From Clostridium sp. UBA1056 (GTDB taxonomy: Bacteria > Bacillota > Clostridia > Clostridiales > Clostridiaceae), in assembly GCA_002316385.1 (NCBI GenBank), contig DCDL01000016.1, positions 1 to 64,000 on the forward strand: a stretch of DNA of 64,000 bases. Direction: 5' to 3'. A model generated the notes under the pieces. That model saw only the letters and a program-made list of their open reading frames with translations, was not told the origin of the DNA and ran no database searches. The position numbers and the translations under genes were made by a program. Positions 43,091-52,753 of this stretch are shown here, one piece after another. The first letter of the stretch is position 1. Each line of letters opens with the position of its first letter.

Positions 43091-43890
43091 TAATTTTTAG
43101 ATTTAAATGAAGATTTGAATATAATAATTACTATCAATACAAAAACGGAGGTCAAGGCTATAGTACCACCCGGAGCACAATTTATTATGTAGGATAAAAC
43201 AAGACCTAATATTATATCTATAAATCCGAAAAGAATTGATAATAGTAGAGTTGGTTTAAAGCCTTTATTTAGTTGAAGAGCAGTAGCTACAGGTAGTGCA
43301 ATCATTGATGACATTACAAGAATACCCATTATACGTATAGAAACGGAGATGGTAGCTCCAACTAATAAAGAAAATATGTAATTCACTGCTTTTACGTTAA
43401 CACCAGAAATTCTAGCGCCTTCCTCATCAAAGGTAGTATAAAGAAGTCTATCATATAAAAAGTATATAAATATAATAGATATACAACTAAGAATTACCAT
43501 AATAATTAGATCTATTTTAGTGACAGTTAGTATGCTTCCAAATAAGTAGTTATTAACATTTCCACTAGCTTTTCCAGTACTTATAAGGGTAATTCCAACA
43601 CCTACACTAAAGGTGAGAATTATGGAAAGAATAAGCTCTGCATATTTCTTATAGTAATCTCTAAGATACTCTATGGCTAAACCACACATAGTTGTAAATA
43701 TAAAGGCACATATTATGGGATTAAAGCTCATTACTAGTCCTATAGCAACACCAGCAAAGGCTGAATGAGCTAATGTATCACCTATCATTGAATGTCTCTT
43801 AAGCACTAGAAAAACTCCTACCATAGGGCATAGTATGGATATGAAAATAGCAGCTGAAAGGGCATTTTGCATAAACTCATATTGAAACAT
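43090..43890 (-). CDS. znuB: Zinc/manganese ABC transporter permease
   Basis: A 266-residue membrane protein of the ABC-3 group with about eight helices. Landmarks are LKRHSMIGDTLAHSAFAGVAIG near residue 30 and SMIALPVATALQL near residue 190. Its start overlaps the ATPase gene upstream by 14 bases. With the ATPase and the divergent His-rich binding protein it forms an importer, for which zinc is the most likely metal. Confidence 0.92.
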   Translation of the reverse strand: MFQYEFMQNALSAAIFISILCPMVGVFLVLKRHSMIGDTLAHSAFAGVAIGLVMSFNPIICAFIFTTMCGLAIEYLRDYYKKYAELILSIILTFSVGVGITLISTGKASGNVNNYLFGSILTVTKIDLIIMVILSCISIIFIYFLYDRLLYTTFDEEGARISGVNVKAVNYIFSLLVGATISVSIRIMGILVMSSMIALPVATALQLNKGFKPTLLLSILFGFIDIILGLVLSYIINCAPGGTIALTSVFVLIVIIIFKSSFKSKN

Positions 43891-44536
43891 TGGAAATCCT
43901 CCTTATATACTCTTCGGTGGTATATAGAGTTCCAGCACCATTATCCATGGTAAGAATATGGGTTGAATTTTGAAGAGCTGCTTCTAAGTTATGCTCTACA
44001 GATATAACAGTAACTCCATTTTTTTTATTTAAAGAAGCGATGAATCCATAAATTTCTTTCATACTTTTGCTATCAACGCCTGTTGAAGGTTCATCAAGAA
44101 TTAATATGTCTTCGTTAGCTAATATAGCTCTTGCAATAAAGACCTTTTGCTTTTGACCTCCAGATAAGTTTCCAATAAGGGAATTTTTATATTTAAGCAT
44201 CCCAACTTTTCTTAGAGCTTCGTTTATTGACTCTTTATCTTTAATCTTAAGAACGTTCCTATGGGCATTAAGTATTTCCGAAACAGTTACAGGGAAAGAG
44301 CTATTAAAACTTTCAAACATTTGAGGAACATATCCAATTTTTTTTGAGTTTAAATGAATATCTCCCTTTTGAGGAGTAAGTAGATTTAAAATTAGTTTTA
44401 TTAAGGTGCTTTTACAACTTCCATTGGCACCGATTATGGATACATAACTTTCTTTATCAATGGTCAGTGATAGATTATCAATGAGAAAATTTTGAGAATT
44501 ATTATATGAAAAACATAGATTTTTAATTTCTATCAT
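43877..44536 (-). CDS. znuC: Zinc/manganese ABC transporter ATPase
   Basis: A 219-residue ATPase with Walker A GANGSCKS (Cys where Gly is usual), signature LSGGQKQK, Walker B ILILDEPSTGVD and switch region ISVEHNLEAA. GGGAGGCATA precedes the ATG. Transcribed with znuB; divergent from the binding protein at 44789, so the intergenic region contains both promoters. I saw no confident Zur box there. Confidence 0.93.
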   Translation of the reverse strand: MIEIKNLCFSYNNSQNFLIDNLSLTIDKESYVSIIGANGSCKSTLIKLILNLLTPQKGDIHLNSKKIGYVPQMFESFNSSFPVTVSEILNAHRNVLKIKDKESINEALRKVGMLKYKNSLIGNLSGGQKQKVFIARAILANEDILILDEPSTGVDSKSMKEIYGFIASLNKKNGVTVISVEHNLEAALQNSTHILTMDNGAGTLYTTEEYIRRISNVSI

Positions 44537-44788
44537 TATTATGCCTCCCTTCTATCATTATAAGTTTACCCATAATTTTACATAATATAGTCATAAATTT
44601 AAATAAATTAATATAAAATTAGATTTTATGAATGTTTTCTCTTTAAAATGATAATATTTTAATATAGTATATGTAAATTATTAGCACTGACTAGAGTTAG
44701 TATAGTCCTAGATCAGCGTCGATAGTAAACGCAAACAGATATAATTATGCTCATATGAAAATTATTTTTAATTGAAGGAGAGGAAATT

Positions 44789-45727
44789 ATGAAGAGAGTA
44801 CAAATTTTAGGGACACTAATTTTGCTGATTATCACGTTGGTGGCGTGCTCTAATAAGAATTCAAAAGATAATGTACATAATGATGAAGGAATAAAGGTGG
44901 TTACTTCCTTTTACGGAATGAAGGCTTTAACTGAAGAAATAGGTGGAGGTAGAGTTAGTATAAAAAATATCATACCAGAAGGTAGCGAGCCTCATGACTT
45001 TGATATTAAAGCTAAAGATATGAAAGCCATAGAAGAGGGAGATATATTTATATATAATGGAGCTGGAATGGAAGAGTGGATTGAGGATGTAGAGACAGCT
45101 ATAAGCAACAAAGAGTTAATAACTGTAGAAGCTAGTAAGGGTATAGAGCTTATAAATGCTGAGGACGTGGAGAAAGAAGGAGAAGAGGACCATCAGGGAC
45201 ATAACCACTCAGGAAAGGACCCACATACTTGGTTAGGACTAACTACAGCAAAGATTCAGGGAGAAAATATTAAAAATGCCTTAGTAGAAAAGGATCCTGA
45301 AAATAAAGATTATTATGAGAAAAATCTTAATAGCTTTAATGAATCAATAGATTCACTAATAAATGAATATACACCTAAATTTAATGAGATGACAAATAAA
45401 AATTTTGTTACAGGCCATGCCACATTTGGATATTTATGTAGAGATCTTGGTCTTGCACAAAAAAGCATAGAAGGTATATTTGCAGAAGGTGAGCCATCTC
45501 CAAAGGAACTGCAAAACCTTATAGAGTATTGCAAAGAAAATGATATAAAAACTATTTTTGTAGAGGAATTGGTAAGTCCTCAGCTTTCAAACACATTAGC
45601 CAAGGAAGTTGGAGGAGAAACTAAACAAATATATACTCTTCATAGTAGAGAAGAGGGAAAATCCTTTTCTGATACTTTAAAATATAATGTGGAAACTATA
45701 TATAATGCTATGAGTAGTGAAAAATAA
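44789..45727 (+). CDS. znuA: Zinc ABC transporter substrate-binding lipoprotein
   Basis: A 312-residue lipoprotein with lipobox LVAC (Cys20). It has the metal residues of the ZnuA/AdcA/PsaA group: EGSEPHDFDI, a His/Asp/Glu-rich loop (EDHQGHNHSGKDPH) typical of zinc rather than manganese carriers, GHATFGYLC and VEELVSPQL. AAGGAGAGG precedes the ATG. The leader at ~44685-44740 holds CTGAcTAG and CTAgaTCAG, which can pair, a feature of unknown meaning. Confidence 0.93.
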   Translation: MKRVQILGTLILLIITLVACSNKNSKDNVHNDEGIKVVTSFYGMKALTEEIGGGRVSIKNIIPEGSEPHDFDIKAKDMKAIEEGDIFIYNGAGMEEWIEDVETAISNKELITVEASKGIELINAEDVEKEGEEDHQGHNHSGKDPHTWLGLTTAKIQGENIKNALVEKDPENKDYYEKNLNSFNESIDSLINEYTPKFNEMTNKNFVTGHATFGYLCRDLGLAQKSIEGIFAEGEPSPKELQNLIEYCKENDIKTIFVEELVSPQLSNTLAKEVGGETKQIYTLHSREEGKSFSDTLKYNVETIYNAMSSEK

Positions 45728-45867
45728 ATATATAATATGAAATATGGTGTGTACTTTGATATGCACCTATTGTTTTACATGAAATAAGATTTAGTAGCAA
45801 TTGTAAATGAAAGACTATAGTATATAATTATATATTATAATTATATAGTTGAAAGGATAAATGAAAT

Positions 45868-46095
45868 ATGGGAAAGAAAATTAGCACATGTAAATGTAAT
45901 GAGGGGCAAGAACATTTAGTTAAAGGGTTAAAAAAGATTCTTGGGGATGAGCACAAGGTAACAGAAAACATGTGTATAGGAGCATGCAATTTGTGTAGTT
46001 ATAAGTACATTGCAAGGGTAGATGGAGTCCTTGTAGAGAATGATACCTTAGAAAATGTTTTAAACGCTATTAAAGAGGAAGTTGATAGAATTTAG
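45868..46095 (+). CDS. DUF1450-like small Cys-rich protein
   Basis: A 75-residue protein with Cys8 and Cys10 (CKCNEG), CIGACNLCSYKYIARVDG and a helical end. This C-x-GxC-xxC arrangement and the strand YIARVDGVLVE resemble DUF1450/YuzB, a thioredoxin-like 2Fe-2S ferredoxin-type fold. The first Cys pattern differs from the usual one. AAGG precedes the ATG. It is a monocistronic gene between znuA and a DegV protein. Redox role inferred. Confidence 0.65.
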   Translation: MGKKISTCKCNEGQEHLVKGLKKILGDEHKVTENMCIGACNLCSYKYIARVDGVLVENDTLENVLNAIKEEVDRI

Positions 46096-46237
46096 TATAT
46101 AAAAATAAGTTAGAAGTTTAAAAATAAATAGATTTAAGAAAATTGCATATAATATTAGCACTTATGATATATCACTATTGATAATATACTCACTATTGAT
46201 ATATAATAATAATAGAACGCATATGGGAGTGAGAATT

Positions 46238-47086
46238 ATGGAAAAAATAGCTTTAATTACAGATAGTGCTAGCGACATTACTGAAGATATAGTAGATAAG
46301 TATAATGTAAAGGTATTACCGTTTAAAATAATATATAGAGATAGGGAATATAGTGATGGAGTAGATATTACTTCTAAATATATATATGATACTCTAGAAA
46401 CTAATGCCCCAACTACTTCATTACCATCCATGAGAGATATGGAGGAAATGTTTGAAAGTTTAAAAAAAGAAGGATATACTCATGCTATTGTAGTAACAAT
46501 TTCTTCAAAACTATCAGGGGTTAATAATGCCATTAAACTAATGTCAGAGGATCATCCCGAAATTAAGACTTATGTTCATGATTCAAAGTCTATCTCTAAG
46601 GGTGAGACTATACTTATTGAAGAAGCAGCAGAAATGATTAAAGAAGGAAAGAGTTTTGATGAAATAGTGGCAGAGCTTCCTAAAATAAATGATAGAATAG
46701 AGATATATTTTGTTATAGGAACTTTAGAATATCTTATTAGAGGAGGACGAATTGGAAAGGTAGCTGGAACTATAGCTCAATTTTTAAATTTGAAACCTAT
46801 TGTAAGTGTAGATAAAGAGGGAGAATATTATACCTATGCAAAGGTTAGAGGAAGAAAACAATCTTTAAATAAAGTTTACAGCATTGGTGTATCTAAATTA
46901 AATGATAAAAAATATGATATTCATATAATGCATGGTGAGGCAGAGGAAGAGGCTATGATGTTAGTAGAAAAGTTTAAAGCACATGAAAATGCTAGCCTCG
47001 TAAATTTTGGAGGTTATTTAAGTCCAGTATCAGGAGTTCATTCAGGACCAGGGTTCATAGGAGTACTTCTCTATGAAAGGGAGTAG
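46238..47086 (+). CDS. DegV-family fatty-acid-binding protein
   Basis: A 282-residue DegV protein. ATG 46238 follows GGGAGTGAG; the frame upstream lacks a ribosome site. The start KIALITDSASDI and the segments DGVDIT, TSLPSM and STISKGE-like (VHDSKSISKGETILIEEA) contact the lipid head group. Family members (FakB) deliver fatty acids to the FakA kinase. A PadR gene follows after 6 bases, so they share a message. Confidence 0.93.
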   Translation: MEKIALITDSASDITEDIVDKYNVKVLPFKIIYRDREYSDGVDITSKYIYDTLETNAPTTSLPSMRDMEEMFESLKKEGYTHAIVVTISSKLSGVNNAIKLMSEDHPEIKTYVHDSKSISKGETILIEEAAEMIKEGKSFDEIVAELPKINDRIEIYFVIGTLEYLIRGGRIGKVAGTIAQFLNLKPIVSVDKEGEYYTYAKVRGRKQSLNKVYSIGVSKLNDKKYDIHIMHGEAEEEAMMLVEKFKAHENASLVNFGGYLSPVSGVHSGPGFIGVLLYERE

Positions 47087-47092
47087 GTCGAT

Positions 47093-47548
47093 ATGGTTGA
47101 AGATGAATTAGGTAAAGATTTAAGTGGTATAAAGGCAGAAGAAAAGAAGCTTTATGAAGAATATAAAAGAAAATTACAAGAGCTTCGAAAGGTAAAGACA
47201 GAAAATGAAGCAGTGGGTCAAGTATTTACTAAAGGATTATTGCCTATATACACACTTTATATATTAGCTCAAGGACCTACTAATGGTAATGATGTATCTC
47301 ACCAAATAGGAAAACGAACTAATGGATTTTGGATACCAAGTACAGGTGGAATATACCCCTTACTTAAAAAAATGGAAAAGCAAGGATTTATTGAAGGTAG
47401 TTGGGATGAAGGCAAAAAATCCCAGAAGATATATAAAATCACTGATGCTGGAATTAAAGAGTTTGAACATAAGAAAATGCTACTAAAACCAAATATAGAA
47501 GAGGCTTTAGAAGTATTTAAAATAATAAAAGAAGATTTATATGATTGA
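47093..47548 (+). CDS. PadR-family transcriptional regulator
   Basis: A 151-residue regulator. A charged coiled-coil N terminus (residues 1-45, AEEKKLYEEYKRKLQELRK) precedes the winged helix (~50-125) with the PadR marks GNDVSHQIGKRTNGFWIPSTGGIYPLLKKMEKQGFI. The extended N terminus is unusual for short PadR proteins. It follows the DegV gene by 6 bases and may control it or a membrane-stress target. Confidence 0.9.
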   Translation: MVEDELGKDLSGIKAEEKKLYEEYKRKLQELRKVKTENEAVGQVFTKGLLPIYTLYILAQGPTNGNDVSHQIGKRTNGFWIPSTGGIYPLLKKMEKQGFIEGSWDEGKKSQKIYKITDAGIKEFEHKKMLLKPNIEEALEVFKIIKEDLYD

Positions 47549-47661
47549 GAAGGGTAAATTTATTCAAGGTGATAGTAAATATACAGCTTATGACATAACT
47601 CTGAAGATATAAAGATATTAAGAACTAGTGATTTAAATTTAATAAAGTGGAGAGCAATTAT

Positions 47662-47705
47662 AAGGGCTGTAGCACTAATTATTTAGTGCTACAGCCCCTT
47701 TAAAT
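47662..47705 (+). terminator. Terminator after padR
   Basis: AAGGGCTGTAGCACTAA pairs with TTAGTGCTACAGCCCCTT, then TAAATT. Confidence 0.8.
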
Positions 47706-47754
47706 TATGTGAAAGGGTTATCCAGTTAGAGCTGATAGTATAAATGTATAAAAC

Positions 47755-48429
47755 TTATATATTCAAATAACTAATACCATCTAATGGAATTAACATCTGT
47801 GGTGATGGAAAGTTATTAACTAAGCCGATTAAATAAAGAGTATAATACTTGTCAGATTTAAGATTTATATTTGGAACATATAACATATCAATATCTGTAT
47901 CAGCTAATTTTAATATCATGGTATATCTACCAATAGGTAATTCTATATAATTTGTTATGTCTTTAAAGTTTACACCCCTATATAGTACAGTACCATTAGA
48001 AAGCACTACATCTATTGGTGGAATATTCTCAATGAATTGAGCAAATCTAATTTTGGCTTTACCTTTAGTTGGAGAAATTAATGGAATCTCACCTACAGGA
48101 TATAAGCTCAATTTACTTCTCTGTCTATAAGCAGCTATAGTAGTTACACTTCTAGGTGCGATAAAAATATCTACATTTGCTAATGGAAAATCCCTATTAT
48201 TAGCCCTATATACTTTTATGTTATAGGTTCCAGCCGGAAGTTTAACGTATTCAGTAAATTCTCTGTATACTAGAGAGCGGACTGTTAATTTATCATTTAC
48301 ATAAAAATCTAAATCAGGAGCTCTAGCTGCAATGTGAACAAGTCTTACATAGGCTGACATATTATCTTCAGAATCAACCCTATTTTCTTTTCTTGTAGAA
48401 ATATCAAAGGGAAGTTTAATATAGTCCAT
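47755..48429 (-). CDS. DUF4397-domain protein
   Basis: About 224 residues. ATG 48429 follows GAGGTATATA. Two DUF4397-like beta domains are seen, at ~25-115 (VRLVHIAARAPDLDFYVND, LPAGTYNIKVY) and ~125-220 (KIRFAQFIENIPPIDVVLSNG, LPIGRYTMILK). No signal peptide is found, unlike most family members, so a cytosolic or spore location is possible. Ligand unknown. Confidence 0.85.
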   Translation of the reverse strand: MDYIKLPFDISTRKENRVDSEDNMSAYVRLVHIAARAPDLDFYVNDKLTVRSLVYREFTEYVKLPAGTYNIKVYRANNRDFPLANVDIFIAPRSVTTIAAYRQRSKLSLYPVGEIPLISPTKGKAKIRFAQFIENIPPIDVVLSNGTVLYRGVNFKDITNYIELPIGRYTMILKLADTDIDMLYVPNINLKSDKYYTLYLIGLVNNFPSPQMLIPLDGISYLNI

Positions 48430-48512
48430 TATATACCTCATATAAAAATATTTTCAAATATAGTATATGAAACGGATTTGAGTAATGTTACAAAAAGAAA
48501 AAGCTAATAGAA

Positions 48513-48562
48513 AACCTAGGTATCTAATATGAAGTATTAATCAATGATTAGATACCTAGGTT
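48513..48562 (-). terminator. Terminator of the CorA gene
   Basis: AACCTAGGTATCTAAT and ATTAGATACCTAGGTT form a perfect 16-base stem; on the minus strand TTCTATTAGCTTTTTC follows. Confidence 0.7.
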
Positions 48563-48580
48563 CAATTATCTATATATTAT

Positions 48581-49519
48581 TTAAAACATATCTTTATTTC
48601 TAAGGTATATTATTACAGCTATAGTTATTAGTGCCACAATTATACACATATAGAAAAAGCCATCAGATGAATTGAAAAAGGGTATTCCACCTACATTCAT
48701 ACCTAGAAGTCCAGATATTAAGGTTGGAATAGAAATAACTATAGTTACAGAAGTTAAGTATTTCATTACTTGGTTTTGATTGTTAGAAATTATAGAAGCA
48801 AAAACATCCATAGTGCCAGTGAGGACATCACTGTATATATTACACATTTCTATAGCTTGACGATTTTCTATCATAACATCATCTAAAATATCTCTATCAT
48901 CATCATACTTTGTAAGAATTTCTTGTTTCAAAAGTTTTTCAAAAGTTAAATCATTAGATTTTAGAGAGGTGGAGAAATATACTAAGGACTTCTGAAGAGC
49001 AAATAATTGTATTAATTCTCTATTTTTCAAGGATTTGTAGAGGGTTTTTTCAATTAATAAACTCTTTTTATTTATTTGCCTTAAGTATAACAAATAATAA
49101 TTTGATGCTCTATATAATATCTGAAGCATAAATCTAACTTTCTTAAAAGTATAGAATGAAGAAATTTTCTCCAATGCAAAGTCAGATAATACAGGACTAT
49201 TTTTAAGACATACAGTTATAATTACACTTTCCGTATATATTATTGCTAATGGATATGTATCATAGGTTAGTGAATTATCGTCAATTTCAGTGAATGGAAT
49301 ATCTATAATTACAAGAGTAGCATTATTTTCAAATTCTATTCTAGAACCTTCCTCCTCGTCTAATGCAGCCCTTATAAAATCCTGAGGAATATTAAGTTTT
49401 TGCGTAATAAGAAGAACCTCTTCATCAGATGGATTAATCATACTAATCCAAGAGCCATGTTCTATAGAATCAATTTCTGTAAGAAGGCCGGAGGTATTGC
49501 TTTTTAATATTGTAATCAA
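48581..49519 (-). CDS. corA: CorA-family magnesium/divalent cation transporter
   Basis: A 312-residue channel-type transporter. TTG 49519 is chosen because GAGGTG is correctly placed before it. The long cytoplasmic domain precedes two C-terminal helices. The signature GMN appears as LGMNVGGIPFF after the first helix. The two helices, TIVISIPTLISGLL and MCIIVALITIAVIIY, are at the usual place. Mg2+ or Co2+ uptake is expected. Confidence 0.92.
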   Translation of the reverse strand: MITILKSNTSGLLTEIDSIEHGSWISMINPSDEEVLLITQKLNIPQDFIRAALDEEEGSRIEFENNATLVIIDIPFTEIDDNSLTYDTYPLAIIYTESVIITVCLKNSPVLSDFALEKISSFYTFKKVRFMLQILYRASNYYLLYLRQINKKSLLIEKTLYKSLKNRELIQLFALQKSLVYFSTSLKSNDLTFEKLLKQEILTKYDDDRDILDDVMIENRQAIEMCNIYSDVLTGTMDVFASIISNNQNQVMKYLTSVTIVISIPTLISGLLGMNVGGIPFFNSSDGFFYMCIIVALITIAVIIYLRNKDMF

Positions 49520-49736
49520 TTGTATCACCTCATAAAATAAAAACTCATGAATATATTTTAACACGATATTTCTAATTGACAACTGTGTATTTAAAAGTAA
49601 TAATTATTATAGTACAAATAATTTAATTTATAATCATAATTTTGGAAAGTTAGAATTATAATAATAATATTCATACTATATTGATAATAGAAATTTATGA
49701 GACAATTAAATTAATGTATTTGATGGGAGGTCTTTT

Positions 49737-50288
49737 ATGGCAATAGAAGAATTGTTATTGATAGCCTTAGCAGTTTCATTAGATGCTTTTGGTGTTGCAA
49801 TAGCTATTGGCCTAAATAAGAGAGCTAAAGCGAGACAAAAGATATCCTTTGCAATTTCTTTTGGTTTTTTCCAATTTTTGTTTTCTATATTAGGAGGATT
49901 CGGTGGCAAAATATTTACAGAGAACATTGCTTCTGTTCCTGCAATTATGGGAGGAATAGTAATTGCAATAGTTGGTATACTTATGATAAAGGAAGGTATG
50001 ACAGAAAAAGAAGAAAATATTGTTTTGACCTTCAAAATGTATTTTATATTAGGGGTATCTGTAAGTATAGATGCAATAGTTATTGGATTTATTGCTTTCT
50101 CGGGGATCGAAAGTATGATAACCCTAACACTCTTTACTGCTATTGTTGGTATGATAACATTTTTTATGAGCATATTAGCATTCATAATAGCTAAGTATCT
50201 AGGAAAAATCCATATATTAAGAAAATATGCGGATTATATAGGAGGTATAATTTTAATTCTATTTGGATTAAAGACGATTTTCTTTTAA
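49737..50288 (+). CDS. mntP: Manganese exporter MntP
   Basis: A 183-residue six-helix exporter. The two repeated halves carry LAVSLDAFGVAIAIGL and GVSVSIDAIVIGFIAF, the Asp-containing metal site of the family. GGGAGG precedes the ATG. No Mn riboswitch of the yybP-ykoY type was found upstream. It is a distant relative of the broken YtaF gene at 9821-10446. pepD follows 15 bases later. Confidence 0.9.
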   Translation: MAIEELLLIALAVSLDAFGVAIAIGLNKRAKARQKISFAISFGFFQFLFSILGGFGGKIFTENIASVPAIMGGIVIAIVGILMIKEGMTEKEENIVLTFKMYFILGVSVSIDAIVIGFIAFSGIESMITLTLFTAIVGMITFFMSILAFIIAKYLGKIHILRKYADYIGGIILILFGLKTIFF

Positions 50289-50303
50289 GGAAAGAAGGAA
50301 AGG

Positions 50304-51770
50304 ATGAGTAAAATGATAGAAACATTAAAGAACTTAAAAAGCTTTGAGGCAATCAAATTTTTTAAGGAGATGAATGAAATACCGAGAGGTTCAGGTAATG
50401 AAAAAGGTGTTAGTGATTGGTTAGTTAAGTTTGCTAAGGATAGAAATCTAGAGGTTATACAAGATGAATCGCTAAATGTGATTATTAAGAAACCAGCTAC
50501 TAGTGGTTATGAAAATGCTCCAACAGTAATTTTACAAGGTCACATGGACATGGTTTGTGAAAAGAATCAAGGCACTAAGCATGATTTTGAAAAAGATCCA
50601 ATCGAATTTATTATAGATGGTGACTTTATAAAGGCTAATGGAACTACCCTTGGAGCTGATAATGGGATTGCTGTAGCATATGCCCTTGCAATTCTTGATA
50701 GTAAAGAAGTAGCTCATTCTGCTATAGAAGTGTTAATTACAACTGAAGAAGAAACAGGAATGGGTGGGGCAACAAATTTACATCCAGAACATTTAAATGG
50801 AAGAATACTAATAAATATAGACTCTGAGGAAGAAGGAGTACTTTTAGTAAGTTGTTCTGGTGGAGTTAGAGTTAAGTTTTCTGTACCAACAAATTATGAA
50901 AATGTAGCAGAAAACTATAATTCTTTAGCTATTAAAATAAGAGGATTAAAAGGCGGACACTCTGGTATGGAAATCAAAAAAGAAAGAGGAAACGCTAATA
51001 AAATGATGGGAAGATTCTTAATGGATCTTAATTCAGTTGTAGACTTTAAATTAGCCTCTTTAAATGGAGGAGCTAAAATGAATGCTATTCCAAGAGAAGC
51101 AGATGCTACTATAGCTGTAAGACCAGAAGATGTAATTAAGGTTGAAGGAAAAGTAAAAGAATGGAGTTCTATATTTGCAAATGAGTTACAAGGTATAGAT
51201 GATGACTTAAAATTAACTTGTGAATCTACAAATTCCATTGATAAAGTATTCTGTGATGATACTAGACAAAAGGTAATAAGAACATTATTTTTATTACCAA
51301 ATGGAGTTCAAACTATGAGTATGGCGATACCAGGATTAGTTCAAAGTTCTACTAATGTAGGTGTAGTGACTACTACTGCTGAAGCTGTAGAATTTGATAG
51401 TGCAGTTAGAAGTTCAGTAGCTTCTTTAAAGAAATCAATAGTAGATCAAATGACAGTACTTGCAGAAATAATGAATTGTGTTATTGAACTTGAGTCAGAT
51501 TATCCTGAGTGGCAATATAATCCAAACTCAAGAATTAGAGGTATATTTGAGAGAGCTTACGAAAAAAAATTCGGCAAGAAGGCAGAAATATCTGCAATTC
51601 ATGCAGGTCTTGAATGTGGATTAATTGGAGATAAATTCGATGGAAATATGGATCAAATCTCATTTGGACCAAATATTTTTGATGTTCATACACCAGATGA
51701 ACATATAAGTATTTCTTCACTAGATAGAATGTATGATTACCTATTAAGTGTATTAGAAGAAATAGAGTAG
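50304..51770 (+). CDS. pepD: Aminoacyl-histidine dipeptidase (PepD), M20 family
   Basis: A 488-residue cytosolic zinc dipeptidase. Metal and catalytic residues are seen in QGHMDMVCEKN, LGADNGIAVAYALAIL, TTEEETGMGGA, DSEEEG and a final HAGLECGL. These are the M20 pattern. A central dimerisation domain lies at ~195-390. AAGGAAAGG lies before the ATG. Closely spaced after mntP. Confidence 0.95.
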   Translation: MSKMIETLKNLKSFEAIKFFKEMNEIPRGSGNEKGVSDWLVKFAKDRNLEVIQDESLNVIIKKPATSGYENAPTVILQGHMDMVCEKNQGTKHDFEKDPIEFIIDGDFIKANGTTLGADNGIAVAYALAILDSKEVAHSAIEVLITTEEETGMGGATNLHPEHLNGRILINIDSEEEGVLLVSCSGGVRVKFSVPTNYENVAENYNSLAIKIRGLKGGHSGMEIKKERGNANKMMGRFLMDLNSVVDFKLASLNGGAKMNAIPREADATIAVRPEDVIKVEGKVKEWSSIFANELQGIDDDLKLTCESTNSIDKVFCDDTRQKVIRTLFLLPNGVQTMSMAIPGLVQSSTNVGVVTTTAEAVEFDSAVRSSVASLKKSIVDQMTVLAEIMNCVIELESDYPEWQYNPNSRIRGIFERAYEKKFGKKAEISAIHAGLECGLIGDKFDGNMDQISFGPNIFDVHTPDEHISISSLDRMYDYLLSVLEEIE

Positions 51771-51781
51771 AAAGAATAAGT

Positions 51782-51826
51782 GCTCCCCTTAAGGTAATAA
51801 TAAATATTATCTTAAGGGGAGTGTTA
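51782..51826 (+). terminator. Terminator of pepD
   Basis: CTCCCCTTAAGGTAATA pairs with TATTATCTTAAGGGGAG; only a weak T tract follows. Confidence 0.7.
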
Positions 51827-51903
51827 TATATTGTTGTATATTTATGGTTACTAAGGTATACTAAAATGGGTATTATGATGTAAACTAACTTATAGTAAAC
51901 TAA

Positions 51904-52245
51904 TTAGTTATTGCTTGGTGAAAATTCAGATACCTTCCATTTGCCTGATTTATGCTTTACTAGACGAAGGGTATAAGTTACGGTTTTATAAGGACTTTTT
52001 CCTTCTATGCCATTTACTTCTGCTATACATACACTACCATCTGAAAATTTAATTTTTGAATTTTCTAAGGAGTATAGTTTATATTTATTAAAAAGTCCAG
52101 AAGTTGAATATTTCTCTATAGCATAATCTAAATTTCTACACTTTACGTTAGAGTATGCAAAAAGAGATATAGAAGTAATAATCATAATAATTAAAGATAG
52201 AAAGAAAAGAGTTTTAAATTTATTAGTTTTTTTAAAATGAGCCAT
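51904..52245 (-). CDS. Membrane-anchored protein of unknown function
   Basis: A 113-residue protein with a basic start, one membrane helix (TLFFLSLIIMIITSISLFAY) and an outside domain of about 75 residues ending in TLRLVKHKSGKWKVSEFSPSNN, which has the look of a small NTF2- or DUF4878-like fold. AAGGGGTGTG precedes the ATG. Monocistronic, divergent from the next gene. Family not recognised with confidence. Confidence 0.7.
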   Translation of the reverse strand: MAHFKKTNKFKTLFFLSLIIMIITSISLFAYSNVKCRNLDYAIEKYSTSGLFNKYKLYSLENSKIKFSDGSVCIAEVNGIEGKSPYKTVTYTLRLVKHKSGKWKVSEFSPSNN

Positions 52246-52334
52246 AATTCACACCCCTTTAAGAATATAAACAGATTATAACATTGCGCTACAAAGATGT
52301 AAATAAATTACATAAAGATTAGGAGGATATAATA

Positions 52335-52733
52335 ATGGATTTTTCGGCTATTGTGTTAATGGAAAAAGATAAAGAGACAAAATTTTTCACTAAGGAGCTT
52401 GGAAGTTATGAGGTCAATGATGGAGCAGAATATATTACTAAATTATTTTATGATGGAGAAAAAGTAAATTTATATTTCGATACTAATAAAGATGTAGAGG
52501 ATTGGGAATTCTCAGCTATATATGACCTATTTGATGAAGAAAGCTTCAGTGATATAGTAAAATCTATAGAACCTTATGATGAGGAATTTAATCCTACATG
52601 GATTGTTACTTTTGATTACGATGAAGATCATAATATACTAAACAATAGATTAAACAATATATGTACTAAGATTAAGGAAGAGATGGAAAAAGCTCTTAAT
52701 GATATAGAAGGGAAAAGTGTAGAATATAAATAG
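52335..52733 (+). CDS. Hypothetical acidic protein
   Basis: A 132-residue cytosolic protein with AGGAGG before the ATG. It is strongly acidic, with alternating strands and turns (EYITKLFYDGEKVNLYFDTNKDVEDWEF) and a C-terminal helix. It resembles a Clostridium-specific family of unknown role. It lies 20 bases before the HD-GYP gene, so both are likely one transcript, suggesting a link with c-di-GMP signalling. Confidence 0.75.
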   Translation: MDFSAIVLMEKDKETKFFTKELGSYEVNDGAEYITKLFYDGEKVNLYFDTNKDVEDWEFSAIYDLFDEESFSDIVKSIEPYDEEFNPTWIVTFDYDEDHNILNNRLNNICTKIKEEMEKALNDIEGKSVEYK

Positions 52734-52753
52734 TACATAATTCGGGGGAAATC

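Noticed and set aside
49583..49736. Manganese (yybP-ykoY) riboswitch before mntP
   Set aside because: Only about 150 AT-rich bases with no matching helices or conserved loops.
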